From the NCBI GenBank assembly GCA_021823365.1, contig JAKAOD010000104.1, positions 1-8,675 of the forward strand: 8,675 nt of DNA, in the 5' to 3' direction. Shown here piece after piece: positions 1 through 8,675 of this stretch. The notes beneath the pieces are model-generated. The model saw nothing but the letters and a program-made list of their open reading frames with translations. It was not told the DNA's origin and ran no database searches. Origin of the DNA: Actinomycetes bacterium (lineage in GTDB: Bacteria; Actinomycetota; Acidimicrobiia; Acidimicrobiales; Bog-793). The first letter of the stretch is position 1. The number at the start of each line of letters is the position of its first letter. A program made the translations under genes and the position numbers.

Positions 1-2
1 GG

Positions 3-119
3 TACCTGTGCGACGACTGCCGGAAGGCAGCGGACCTGGCTGCCGTCGCGACGCTGCTCCCGGAGCCCGAGGCTCCGAAAGCCCGCCGGTTCAGCAGGTC
101 CCGCGAGATCGCGAGCTGA
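3..119 (+). CDS. C-terminal end of an unidentified protein (partial, 5' end outside window)
   Basis: This reading frame is open from the window edge to a TGA at 117-119 and gives 38 residues beginning YLCDDCRKAADLAAVATLL and ending SREIAS. About 34 of the 38 codons end in G or C, the bias of the real genes here, so it is probably the tail of a true gene. It contains a CxxC pair (CDDC), a short Ala/Leu-rich stretch likely to be helical, and a basic end. I do not recognise the family. It does not resemble the C-terminus of the 2Fe-2S (CoxS) or FAD (CoxM) subunits that often accompany the next gene. A CxxC this near the C-terminus could be half of a zinc site, but that is a guess. Confidence 0.5.
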   Translation, partial: YLCDDCRKAADLAAVATLLPEPEAPKARRFSRSREIAS

Positions 120-137
120 TCCGGCCCCAGCAGGCCC

Positions 138-182
138 CGCGCCCAGCCTGCGCGGGCGCGACAGGACCGTGCGGGCGCAGGC
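138..182. other. Competing inverted repeats in the gap before the CoxL-like gene
   Basis: The gap 120-207 holds no gene. CGCGCCC (138-144) can pair with GGGCGCG (154-160) across a 9-base loop. GCCTGCGC (146-153) can pair with GCGCAGGC (175-182). The 5' arm of the second lies in the loop of the first, so the two hairpins exclude each other or would form a pseudoknot. No T-run follows, so a classic intrinsic terminator is not supported. In DNA this rich in G and C, such pairs can arise by chance. Confidence 0.3.
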
Positions 183-207
183 CGGCGGGTCGATAGAGTC
201 ACTGGCC

Positions 208-2562
208 GTGCAGACGCCTGGATCTTCGACCGTGAGCGTCCTGGGCCACCGAGTCGAGCGCCGCGAGGACCCGCCGCTGCTCACCGGCGCGGCCGAGTAC
301 CTCGCCGACCTGCGGCCCGAGGGGATGCTCCACGCGGTCTTCGTGCGCTCGAACGTCGCGCACGGGGAGCTGCGGGGGGTGGAGGTCGCCGACGCGCTCG
401 CGCGGCCCGGCGTGGTCGCCGCGTTCAGCGCCGACGACCTCGGGCTGCCGGACATTCCCGAGTGGCCCCGTCCCGACGGGCAGCCCCGCCCGGAGCTCGC
501 GAGGCCGTGCCTGGCGAAGGGCCGAGTCCGCTTCGTCGGGGAGGCGGTGGCGGTGGTGGTCGCCGAGTCGGAGGCCGCGGCCGTCGACGCGGCGGAGCTG
601 GTCGTCGTGGACGTGGACCCGCTGCCTGTCGTGATCGACCCGCTGGAGGCGCTCGGTCCGGACTCGCCGCAGTTGTTCCCCGAGCTCGGGACGAACGTGG
701 TGCTCGAGGCCGGCCCTGCAGTCCCCGACGCGCTGTCCGGCGCCGAGGTGGTCGTGCGGGCTCGCTTCGTGAACCAGAGGGTCGCGGCCGTGCCGATGGA
801 GCCGAACGGGACGCTCGTGATCCCCGCTCCGGATGGGGGCCTCGACTGCGTGATGAGCTGCCAGGCGCCGTTCCTCGTCCGTCGCGGGATCGCCCGCGCC
901 CTGGGGCTCGACGAAGCGAGCGTGCGGGTACGCACGGTCGCGGTGGGTGGCGGGTTCGGTGCCAAGGGCGGCGTCTACCCCGAGCAGGTCGTCGTCGCGG
1001 CGCTCGCCGCGCGGCTCGGCCGGCCCGTCCGCCACGCGGAGACGCGCTCGGAGAACCTGGTTGCGATGAGCCAGGGGCGCAGCCAGGTCCAGGACGTGGC
1101 GCTCGGGGCGCGCCGGGACGGGACGATCGTGGGGCTCGAGGCGAGGACGGTGACCGACGTGGGGGCGTACCCCTGGCGTGGTGCCATCCCCTTTCGGACC
1201 GCGCGGCTGATGGCCACCGGCGTCTACCGGATCCCGAGCCTCGCGCTCACCTCGCTCGGCGTGGTCACGAACGCGACGCCGATCGGTCCCTACCGCGGCG
1301 CCGGACGTCCGGAGGCGACGGCGATGCTCGAGCGCGCGATCGACATGCTGGCCGCCGAGCTGGGCAAGGACCCCGTCGAGGTGCGGCGCGTGAACATGCT
1401 CGCGCCCGGCGATTTTCCCTACACGACGGCCACCGGCGCCGTCTACGACAGCGGCGAGTTCGGGCGCGCGCTCGACAGGGTGCTCGAGCTCGCCGGGTAC
1501 GACGACGTCCGCGCCGAGCAGCAGGACCGGCGCCGCCGCGCGGATCCGATGGCCCTCGGCCTCGGCCTCTCGACCTTCGTGGAGGTGAGCGGCTCGGGTG
1601 GGGAGTACGGCGGCGTGTCGATCGGCGAGGACGGGGTGGTCGTCGTCACCACGGGCGCGTCGCCGCACGGCCAGGGCCTCGCGACGGCGCTCGCCCAGAT
1701 CGTCGGGGCAGAGCTCGGCGTCGAGGTGGATCGTGTCCGCGTCGTGCACTCGGACACGGCCCTCGTGCCCGAGGGCGTCGGCACCTTCGGGTCCCGTTCC
1801 GGCCAGCTCGCCGGCAGCGCGGCGCTCAACGCCGCCCGCGCCGTCGTCGACCAGGCACGTGCGCTCGCCTCCGGGCTCCGCGAGGTGGCACCGGCGGACC
1901 TCGTCGTGGTCGACGGCGGACTGGCGGTCGCGGGCGTGCCCGCGAGCGTGCTCGGCTGGGCGGAGCTGGCGGCGGCCGCGCCGGAAGGCCGGCTGCACTC
2001 CGAGGGCGACTTCACACAGGACCTCGGCACGTACCCGTTCGGGGCGCACGTGGCGATCGTGGAGGTCGACACCGAGACCGGCCGCGTCTCGCTCGTGCGG
2101 CTCGTCGCCGTCGACGACTGCGGGACCGTCGTGAACCCGATGATCGTGGAGGGGCAGGTGCACGGCGGGCTGGCCCAAGGCATCGCCCAGGCGCTGTTCG
2201 AAGAGGTCCGTTACGACGGGCTCGGCAACCCGTTGACGGCGACCCTCGCGGACTACGGCATGCCGAGCGCCGCGGAGCTCCCCTCCTTCGAGCTGGACGG
2301 GACCGTGACCCCCTCCCCTCGGAACCCGCTCGGGATGAAGGGGGTCGGCGAGTCGGGCACGGTCGGTGCCACCGCCGCCGTCCAGAACGCGGTCGTCGAC
2401 GCGCTGTCGCCGTTCGGCGTCCGGCACCTCGACATGCCGCTCACCCCCGAACGTGTCTGGCGTGCCATCCGTGCCGCCGGAGCCGCCGGAGCCGCCGACG
2501 CCGCCGGCCGCCCAGCCGGCGACGCCGCCGGCCGCCCAGCCGACGCGCCCGGCCGGTCGTAG
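208..2562 (+). CDS. Molybdenum hydroxylase large subunit (xanthine dehydrogenase/CO dehydrogenase CoxL family, form II-like)
   Basis: This is the molybdopterin-binding catalytic subunit of a cytoplasmic molybdenum hydroxylase, 784 residues from this start, a normal length. The N-terminal hammerhead domain (about 10-120) opens with the family-typical VSVLGHRVERREDPPLLTG. The molybdenum-cofactor domains follow. Visible motifs are GGGFGAKGG (from residue 247), PYRGAGRPEA (Tyr362), SPHGQG (Gln489) and GVGESG with the catalytic Glu715. True form I CO dehydrogenases carry AYRCSFR at the second motif; YRGAGR marks form II, whose substrates are usually aldehydes, purines or N-heterocycles, so CO oxidation is unlikely. 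The FAD and 2Fe-2S subunits that normally pass electrons on are not downstream and must lie upstream of the window or elsewhere. The start is uncertain: GTG at 169, 208 or 232 all fit; 232 begins exactly at the conserved region, and 208 has a weak AGAG upstream. The last 30 residues are an Ala/Gly/Pro-rich repeat tail outside the conserved fold. Confidence 0.9.
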   Translation: MQTPGSSTVSVLGHRVERREDPPLLTGAAEYLADLRPEGMLHAVFVRSNVAHGELRGVEVADALARPGVVAAFSADDLGLPDIPEWPRPDGQPRPELARPCLAKGRVRFVGEAVAVVVAESEAAAVDAAELVVVDVDPLPVVIDPLEALGPDSPQLFPELGTNVVLEAGPAVPDALSGAEVVVRARFVNQRVAAVPMEPNGTLVIPAPDGGLDCVMSCQAPFLVRRGIARALGLDEASVRVRTVAVGGGFGAKGGVYPEQVVVAALAARLGRPVRHAETRSENLVAMSQGRSQVQDVALGARRDGTIVGLEARTVTDVGAYPWRGAIPFRTARLMATGVYRIPSLALTSLGVVTNATPIGPYRGAGRPEATAMLERAIDMLAAELGKDPVEVRRVNMLAPGDFPYTTATGAVYDSGEFGRALDRVLELAGYDDVRAEQQDRRRRADPMALGLGLSTFVEVSGSGGEYGGVSIGEDGVVVVTTGASPHGQGLATALAQIVGAELGVEVDRVRVVHSDTALVPEGVGTFGSRSGQLAGSAALNAARAVVDQARALASGLREVAPADLVVVDGGLAVAGVPASVLGWAELAAAAPEGRLHSEGDFTQDLGTYPFGAHVAIVEVDTETGRVSLVRLVAVDDCGTVVNPMIVEGQVHGGLAQGIAQALFEEVRYDGLGNPLTATLADYGMPSAAELPSFELDGTVTPSPRNPLGMKGVGESGTVGATAAVQNAVVDALSPFGVRHLDMPLTPERVWRAIRAAGAAGAADAAGRPAGDAAGRPADAPGRS
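2473..2541 (+). repeat. In-frame short tandem repeats at the 3' end of the CoxL-like gene
   Basis: Four 9-bp units close to GCCGCCGGA occupy 2473-2508. A 21-bp block (2497-2517) is then repeated exactly at 2521-2541, giving a 24-bp period. All units are multiples of three and add Ala/Gly/Arg/Pro residues (AAG, AAD and DAAGRPA) after the conserved C-terminus, so gain or loss of units would keep the frame. Confidence 0.8.
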
Positions 2563-2572
2563 GCTGCGTCGA

Positions 2573-2647
2573 ATGGCTTTCCTCATCCGCAAGCTGCTCC
2601 GAGTGCTGCAGCTCCGACGCGAGCAGCGCCGGCGATCCCGTCGCTGA
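2573..2647 (+). CDS. Possible 24-residue basic micro-protein
   Basis: An ATG ten bases after the CoxL-like stop opens a 24-codon frame beginning MAFLIRKLLRVLQLRREQ and ending in an Arg-rich cluster. The first half is a plausible amphipathic helix (hydrophobic positions spaced by Arg/Lys) and the second half carries about eight Arg, so membrane-surface or nucleic-acid binding is conceivable. Third positions are mostly G or C, as in real genes here. No strong ribosome site precedes it; the nearby upstream stop suggests translational coupling. It ends 13 bases before the YihY-family start and could act as its leader peptide. No family is recognised. It could be a chance frame in GC-rich DNA, and conservation in relatives would decide. 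Confidence 0.4.
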   Translation: MAFLIRKLLRVLQLRREQRRRSRR

Positions 2648-2660
2648 CGCGTCGGGCGAC

Positions 2661-3752
2661 GTGGCGCGCCCGCCTCGGGCGTCGTCGCCCCGTGCCAGCT
2701 GGAAGGCGACCGCCCGCGCGCTGACCGCGCGCATCCGCCGGGACCGGGTCTCCGTCTCCGCAGGGAGCCTCGCCTACCACGGCTTCTTCGCCTTCTTCCC
2801 GGCGGTGATCGCCGCGCTGGGCGTCCTCACGCTCGTGCACGCCGGTGCCGGGACGGTCCACCACGTGGTCCACGGCATCGCAAAGGCACTCCCCCCGGGC
2901 GTGGCGGGCGTCTTCGAGGGCGCGGTGCGCGCCGCCACCAGGCGAGACGAGGGCTCGGCCGTCGCGGTGGTGATCGGCACTGTCGTGGCGTTGTGGAGCG
3001 CCACCAGCGCGGCCGCCGTGCTGCAGCAGGTCCTCGACGTCGCGTACGGGGTGCCGACCGATCGGAAGTTCGTGGCACGCCGGGCCCGCGGTCTGTCGCT
3101 CCTGGCGCTGACCGCCGTGCTCGGGGGCCTCGCCGCAGCACTGGTGGTCTTCGGTCAGGCGATCGGGGCGGCGATCGGGCTGGCGATCCGCGGGGTACCG
3201 TCCGGGGGGGCGGGCTTCACGGTCTCCTGGACGATCTTCCGGTGGGTCGTCGCGTCCGCCTCGATCTCGGTCCTGTTCTCCAGCTACTACGCCTTCGGCC
3301 CGAACCGGAAGCGGGCGCCCTGGAGGTGGGTGACAGCGGGGAGCCTCCTCGCGACCGCGGTGTTCCTCGCCGGGTCGCTCGGCTTCTCGTTCTACGTCAG
3401 CTCGTTCGGCTCGTACGCGAAGACCTACGGCAGCTTCGCGGGCGTGGCCATCTTCATCTTCTGGCTCTACCTGAGCTCGCTCGCGGTGCTCGTCGGGGGC
3501 GAGCTGAACGCCGAGCTCGAACGCGCGGGAGGGGTGGGAGCCGCCGAGGCGTCCGCCCGTCAGCCCTCGGCGGGAGATCGCGGGGTCGGGGTTCGGGCGG
3601 CGGGCCGACCCGGCGCGGCGCCGACGAGCGGCGACCCGCGCCCACCGGCGCGGTCACCCGCGGCGCCGCCTTCGCTCCCCTCCGGGCTCTTGGACGCGCG
3701 GCCCCGGCCTGCCGCGCCCGGTGCAGAGGAGGCGGGCCCCTGGTCGCCGTGA
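2661..3752 (+). CDS. YihY/BrkB-family (formerly 'ribonuclease BN') inner-membrane protein
   Basis: This 363-residue integral membrane protein has the two family signatures: SLAYHGFFAFFPAVIAALG (residues 36-54, first membrane segment) and YGSFAGVAIFIFWLYLSSL followed by GGELNAELER (256-288, last segment). Hydrophobic segments lie near 36-60, 99-121, 145-175, 188-211 and 224-246. The family's biochemical role is unsettled; the old RNase BN label is considered a misassignment, and transport or envelope roles have been proposed. Residues 1-20 and 289-363 are Pro/Ala/Arg/Gly-rich and unlike the core; the conserved fold ends near 288. GTG at 2661 is the nearest usable in-frame start, because the frame stays open without a start back into the CoxL-like gene, but no good ribosome site precedes it. 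The preceding small frame ends 13 bases upstream, so coupled translation is likely. The last 63 residues are encoded opposite the end of the MmpL-type gene. Confidence 0.85.
   Translation: MARPPRASSPRASWKATARALTARIRRDRVSVSAGSLAYHGFFAFFPAVIAALGVLTLVHAGAGTVHHVVHGIAKALPPGVAGVFEGAVRAATRRDEGSAVAVVIGTVVALWSATSAAAVLQQVLDVAYGVPTDRKFVARRARGLSLLALTAVLGGLAAALVVFGQAIGAAIGLAIRGVPSGGAGFTVSWTIFRWVVASASISVLFSSYYAFGPNRKRAPWRWVTAGSLLATAVFLAGSLGFSFYVSSFGSYAKTYGSFAGVAIFIFWLYLSSLAVLVGGELNAELERAGGVGAAEASARQPSAGDRGVGVRAAGRPGAAPTSGDPRPPARSPAAPPSLPSGLLDARPRPAAPGAEEAGPWSP
3560..3752. other. 193-bp convergent overlap of two coding tails
   Basis: The YihY-family gene ends at 3752 and the opposite MmpL-type gene ends at 3560, so both genes code through this segment. 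The two frames are set so that third codon positions pair with third codon positions, which lets both strands keep GC-rich wobble bases and avoid stops. Both peptides here (YihY residues about 301-363, MmpL about 690-752) are low-complexity and lie beyond the conserved folds. No terminator hairpin with a T-run is visible between the genes. Confidence 0.8.
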
Positions 3753-5818
3753 CCCGGCCACCAGGCGCGGTGGCCGATGAGGGCCGTGAGCGACGGCGTG
3801 AGGAACATGGCCATCACGAACGCCGCCACGACGATCCCGAAGGAGATCGCGAAGCCCATCTGGGTGAGCGTGACCCCGCCGGCCAGCATGAGCGACGCGA
3901 AGGTGCCCGCGAGGATGAGCCCTGCAGACGCGATCGTCGGACCCGCGTGGCGCACGGCCATCGCCGCGGCCTCGTGCGGGCTCTGGCCGTCACGCGCCTC
4001 TTCGCGCAGCCGCGACACCATCAGGATGTTGTAGTCGGTGCCGAGCGCCACGACGAAGAGGTACATCACGATCGGCAGGATGAAGGAGAGCCCGGCGGTG
4101 CCGTGCTGGAACACGAGGACGGTCGCGCCGAGGGTGCCCCCGAAGCCGAGCCCGACGGCCCCCATCAGGTACCAGGGAGCGACCGCGCTGCGCAGCAGCA
4201 GCGCGAGGATGAGAAGGATCAGCCCGGCCGCGACCGGGAACACGAGCGCGTAGTCGTGCCCCATCGCGGCCTGGAGGTCCACGTAGACCGAGGTGATGCC
4301 GCCGATCAGCGGCTTCGTGCCATGAGGCGCGCGGTCCGCAGCGAGCTGCAGCGGCCCGCGCACCGTGGCCATCGCCGCGTTGGACTGCGCCGGATGGGTG
4401 AGCACCACGCGGAAGTCCGCCACCGTGCCGTGCTCGGCGACCCGCGCGGGCGCGACGGTGGCGACCCCCCGCACGTGGGAGAGACCGGCCCCGAAGGCGG
4501 TGAGCGCGGCAGTGGGGATCCTCGTCCGATCGGTGGACTCGAGGTACACGTCGGTCGGATCGGCGGCGCCAGCCGCGTAGCCGCGAAGGAGCACCTTGGA
4601 GTACACCGCGGACTCGGTCGACGATGTCTTGCCCGATGTGAGTGTGAACGACGGGTGGAAGCTGAACGCAGCGGCGGCCAGCGCGACGAGCACGCCGCCG
4701 CTCACGGCGGCGAACCGGCCCGGACGGCGCGCCAGCGCGCCCCCGATCGCCTGGAAACGGGGCGCCTCCGGCTCGCGCTGGAACGCACGCGAGGGCCAGA
4801 ACACCCGCGTCCCGAGCAGGGACACGATGGCGGGGACGAGCGTGAGGCCCGCGAGCAGCGTCGTCGCGACCGCGAGCGCGAGCGCCGGGCCCAGCGAGCG
4901 GAAGAGGGTGATGCTGGACAGCGTCAGCGCGAGGAAGGCGATGATGACGGCGCCTGCGGCGGTCGCGATCGCCGGGCCGACCCGCGTGATCGCCTGGACC
5001 ATGGCGTCCTTCACCTCGGTGCCGGAGCGCAGCCGTTCCCGGAAGCGGAACATGAGGAAGAGGACGTAGTCGGTGCCGACGCCGAAGAGGACGACGATGA
5101 GCATCGTCGAGACGGTGCTGTCGATGTGCAGCCCGAACGCCTCGCTCATGGACGCGATCAGGCCGTCTGCGATCTGCGACACGACTCCGATCGCGAGCAC
5201 CGGAAGGAGCGCGATCACCGGGCTGCGGAAGATGAGGAGCAGGAGCGCCAGGATGAGACCGATCGTGGCGATGGCCACCACCTTGGCGGCCTTGGCCCCG
5301 GACTTCTGCTGGTCGACGTAGGTCGCGGCGCTCCCGGTGACCCCCGCCCGCAGGGGGCTTCCCCGCATGAGGGAGGCGACGTCCTGGCGGATCGTGAGGA
5401 CTGCATCGGTCTGCGCAGTCGTGAGCTGCCCCTGAGCGTTCGGCATCTGCACGGGGATGACCCCGACGAGGCCGTTCTTGGAGACGATCGCCGGTTCGAC
5501 CGTGCCAACTGCGTCGATGTGGCGCGCAGCGAGCGCGCGCTGGGCGCGGTCGAGCAACGACACGTCGCCGGCGTCGAGGTGCCGGCCGTTCGTCGACTCC
5601 ACCACCACCAGCACTGCGGGGGTCCCGGCTTCCGGGAACGCCGACTTCTGGAGGTTGGCGGCCTGCACCGATTGGTAGTGGCTCGGGAGGAACGAGACTT
5701 CGCTCGATGTCGTTGCGAGCTTCGGCGCGAGGGCGACGATGATCGCCGCGGCCACCACCCAGAGCCCGATGACGCGCCACGGGTGGCGCACGACTGCCCG
5801 GCCGAGCGTCCTGAACAT
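3560..5818 (-). CDS. MmpL-type transporter of the RND superfamily
   Basis: This 752-residue polytopic inner-membrane protein is likely a proton-driven exporter of lipids or other hydrophobic compounds. It has the duplicated RND layout: a membrane segment at about 15-32, an extracytoplasmic loop (33-175), five segments at 178-335, a segment at 369-387, a second loop (388-520) and five more at 523-682. Each half has a membrane Asp-Tyr pair, GTDYVLFLMFRFRE (Asp250-Tyr251) and GTDYNILMVSRLREE (Asp595-Tyr596). These match the Asp-Tyr pairs of the proton relay known in mycobacterial MmpL3. The ATG at 5818 is supported by a GGAGGA ribosome site nine bases upstream. The fold ends at HRAWWPGHG near 690; the last 62 residues are Gly/Ala/Pro/Arg-rich and lie opposite the YihY gene end. 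It is divergent from a TetR gene, the usual arrangement for a repressed efflux pump. The substrate cannot be told from sequence. Confidence 0.92.
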   Translation of the reverse strand: MFRTLGRAVVRHPWRVIGLWVVAAAIIVALAPKLATTSSEVSFLPSHYQSVQAANLQKSAFPEAGTPAVLVVVESTNGRHLDAGDVSLLDRAQRALAARHIDAVGTVEPAIVSKNGLVGVIPVQMPNAQGQLTTAQTDAVLTIRQDVASLMRGSPLRAGVTGSAATYVDQQKSGAKAAKVVAIATIGLILALLLLIFRSPVIALLPVLAIGVVSQIADGLIASMSEAFGLHIDSTVSTMLIVVLFGVGTDYVLFLMFRFRERLRSGTEVKDAMVQAITRVGPAIATAAGAVIIAFLALTLSSITLFRSLGPALALAVATTLLAGLTLVPAIVSLLGTRVFWPSRAFQREPEAPRFQAIGGALARRPGRFAAVSGGVLVALAAAAFSFHPSFTLTSGKTSSTESAVYSKVLLRGYAAGAADPTDVYLESTDRTRIPTAALTAFGAGLSHVRGVATVAPARVAEHGTVADFRVVLTHPAQSNAAMATVRGPLQLAADRAPHGTKPLIGGITSVYVDLQAAMGHDYALVFPVAAGLILLILALLLRSAVAPWYLMGAVGLGFGGTLGATVLVFQHGTAGLSFILPIVMYLFVVALGTDYNILMVSRLREEARDGQSPHEAAAMAVRHAGPTIASAGLILAGTFASLMLAGGVTLTQMGFAISFGIVVAAFVMAMFLTPSLTALIGHRAWWPGHGDQGPASSAPGAAGRGRASKSPEGSEGGAAGDRAGGRGSPLVGAAPGRPAARTPTPRSPAEG

Positions 5819-5827
5819 GGGCGTGGT

Positions 5828-5833
5828 TCCTCC
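5828..5833 (-). promoter_or_regulatory. Ribosome binding site of the MmpL-type gene
   Basis: The minus strand reads GGAGGA here, nine bases before the ATG at 5818. It is the best Shine-Dalgarno match in the window and fixes that start. Confidence 0.8.
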
Positions 5834-5875
5834 GTCCTCCCCCGTTGGTTCCCCTATCGTTCCCGGCGCGGACCG

Positions 5876-5890
5876 ACGAGCTGCGCTCGT
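5876..5890. other. Perfect short inverted repeat in the mmpL leader
   Basis: ACGAGC (5876-5881) and GCTCGT (5885-5890) are exact inverted arms around TGC. The element would lie in the untranslated leader of the MmpL-type transcript. It could be a small RNA hairpin or an extra protein-binding site; nothing else supports either role. Confidence 0.3.
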
Positions 5891-5901
5891 GCCTCCCGGC
5901 G

Positions 5902-5933
5902 GTCAGCCAAGATCTTACCTGACGTTCAGTAAG
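5902..5933. promoter_or_regulatory. Candidate TetR operator: three alternating half-sites
   Basis: Three related 10-mers lie head to tail in alternating orientation: GTCAGCCAAG (5902-5911, reverse complement CTTGGCTGAC), CTTACCTGAC (5914-5923) and GTTCAGTAAG (5924-5933, reverse complement CTTACTGAAC). The first two form an imperfect 22-bp palindrome with 9 of 11 symmetric positions matching. The last two form a 20-bp palindrome with 7 of 10 matching. Imperfect palindromes of this size between divergent TetR and pump genes are typical TetR operators. The array overlaps the proposed -10 box and transcription start of the MmpL-type gene and ends 8 bases before the proposed -35 box of the TetR gene, so one protein could repress both. 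Confidence 0.6.
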
Positions 5934-5960
5934 TTACCTACTTGTCGCCCGGCAAGTCAA
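5931..5960 (-). promoter_or_regulatory. Candidate promoter of the MmpL-type gene
   Basis: The minus strand has TTGACT (5960-5955) and TAACTT (5936-5931) separated by 18 bases. The -35 is one mismatch from TTGACA; the -10 keeps the TA...T pattern usual in actinobacteria. Transcription would start near 5924, inside the operator array, and leave a leader of about 105 bases. TAAGAT at 5917-5912 is an alternative -10 but lacks a good -35. Confidence 0.45.
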
Positions 5961-5971
5961 GTGGCTATACT
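5942..5971 (+). promoter_or_regulatory. Candidate promoter of the TetR-MFS operon
   Basis: TTGTCG (5942-5947) and TATACT (5966-5971) are separated by 18 bases and resemble a housekeeping sigma-70-type promoter. The -10 box ends only eight bases before the ATG at 5980, so transcription would begin at or within a base or two of the start codon. The -35 sits within an ACTTG...CAAGT inverted repeat (5940-5957), back to back with the opposing promoter's -35. Confidence 0.6.
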
Positions 5972-5979
5972 GCGGGCAA

Positions 5980-8635
<2,656 letters not shown>

Positions 8636-8675
8636 AGGCGGGTTCGGCTTTCCCTCGGCCCGGGAGCCTGCGGGG

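Noticed and set aside
199..2592. Minus-strand open frame of 797 codons opposite the CoxL-like gene
   Set aside because: It is the antisense shadow of a well-supported gene. The product is rich in Arg, His, Asp and Glu with no recognisable domain, as expected from reading GC-rich codons backwards.
462..2660. Long upstream extension of the YihY frame through the CoxL-like gene
   Set aside because: The frame simply lacks stops in GC-rich DNA. Its translation there is Arg/Gly/Ala-rich, and the YihY family begins near residue 20 of the 2661 start.
2993..5932. Plus-strand open frame of 979 codons across the YihY and MmpL-type genes
   Set aside because: It is out of frame with YihY and antisense to the MmpL-type gene, with highly charged, low-complexity composition and no domain.

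Overview
The window is about 70% GC. Its genes use GTG and ATG starts with strongly GC-biased third codon positions, and it holds an MmpL-type transporter and a probable leaderless mRNA. This suggests an actinobacterium (Actinomycetota); a deep-branching soil lineage such as Acidimicrobiia or Thermoleophilia is possible, but that is an inference.

Layout. Positions 3-119 hold the C-terminal end of an unidentified + strand gene. A form II CoxL-like molybdenum hydroxylase large subunit (208-2562) follows after a short gap containing competing inverted repeats. Ten bases on is a possible 24-residue basic micro-protein (2573-2647), and 13 bases after that a YihY/BrkB-family membrane protein (2661-3752). 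These three could be one transcript. On the opposite strand an MmpL/RND-superfamily transporter (5818 down to 3560) converges on the YihY gene, and their 3' ends overlap by 193 bp. The 161-bp divergent intergenic region (5819-5979) carries two back-to-back promoters and three alternating operator-like half-sites. On the + strand a TetR-family regulator (5980-6930) starts there and overlaps by GTGA the start of a 14-TM DHA2-type MFS exporter (6927-8606). The last 69 bases hold no gene, only a weak hairpin.

How the genes may work together. The right half reads as a drug, lipid or solute efflux module: one TetR repressor likely controls itself, the co-transcribed MFS pump and the divergent MmpL pump. 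The left half is an oxidoreductase subunit without its usual FAD and iron-sulfur partners in view, next to a YihY membrane protein; no functional link between them is evident.

Unusual signals. Nearly every gene carries a low-complexity extension at an end, and several of these are in-frame DNA tandem repeats (9, 24, 27, 36 and 21 bp units). The TetR protein is the extreme case: an acidic 9-residue repeat, a His-rich segment, a normal TetR core, then a charged collagen-like Gly-X-Y tail. I do not see a clear new defence system or mobile element; the repeat-decorated TetR and its divergent regulatory region are the best leads.
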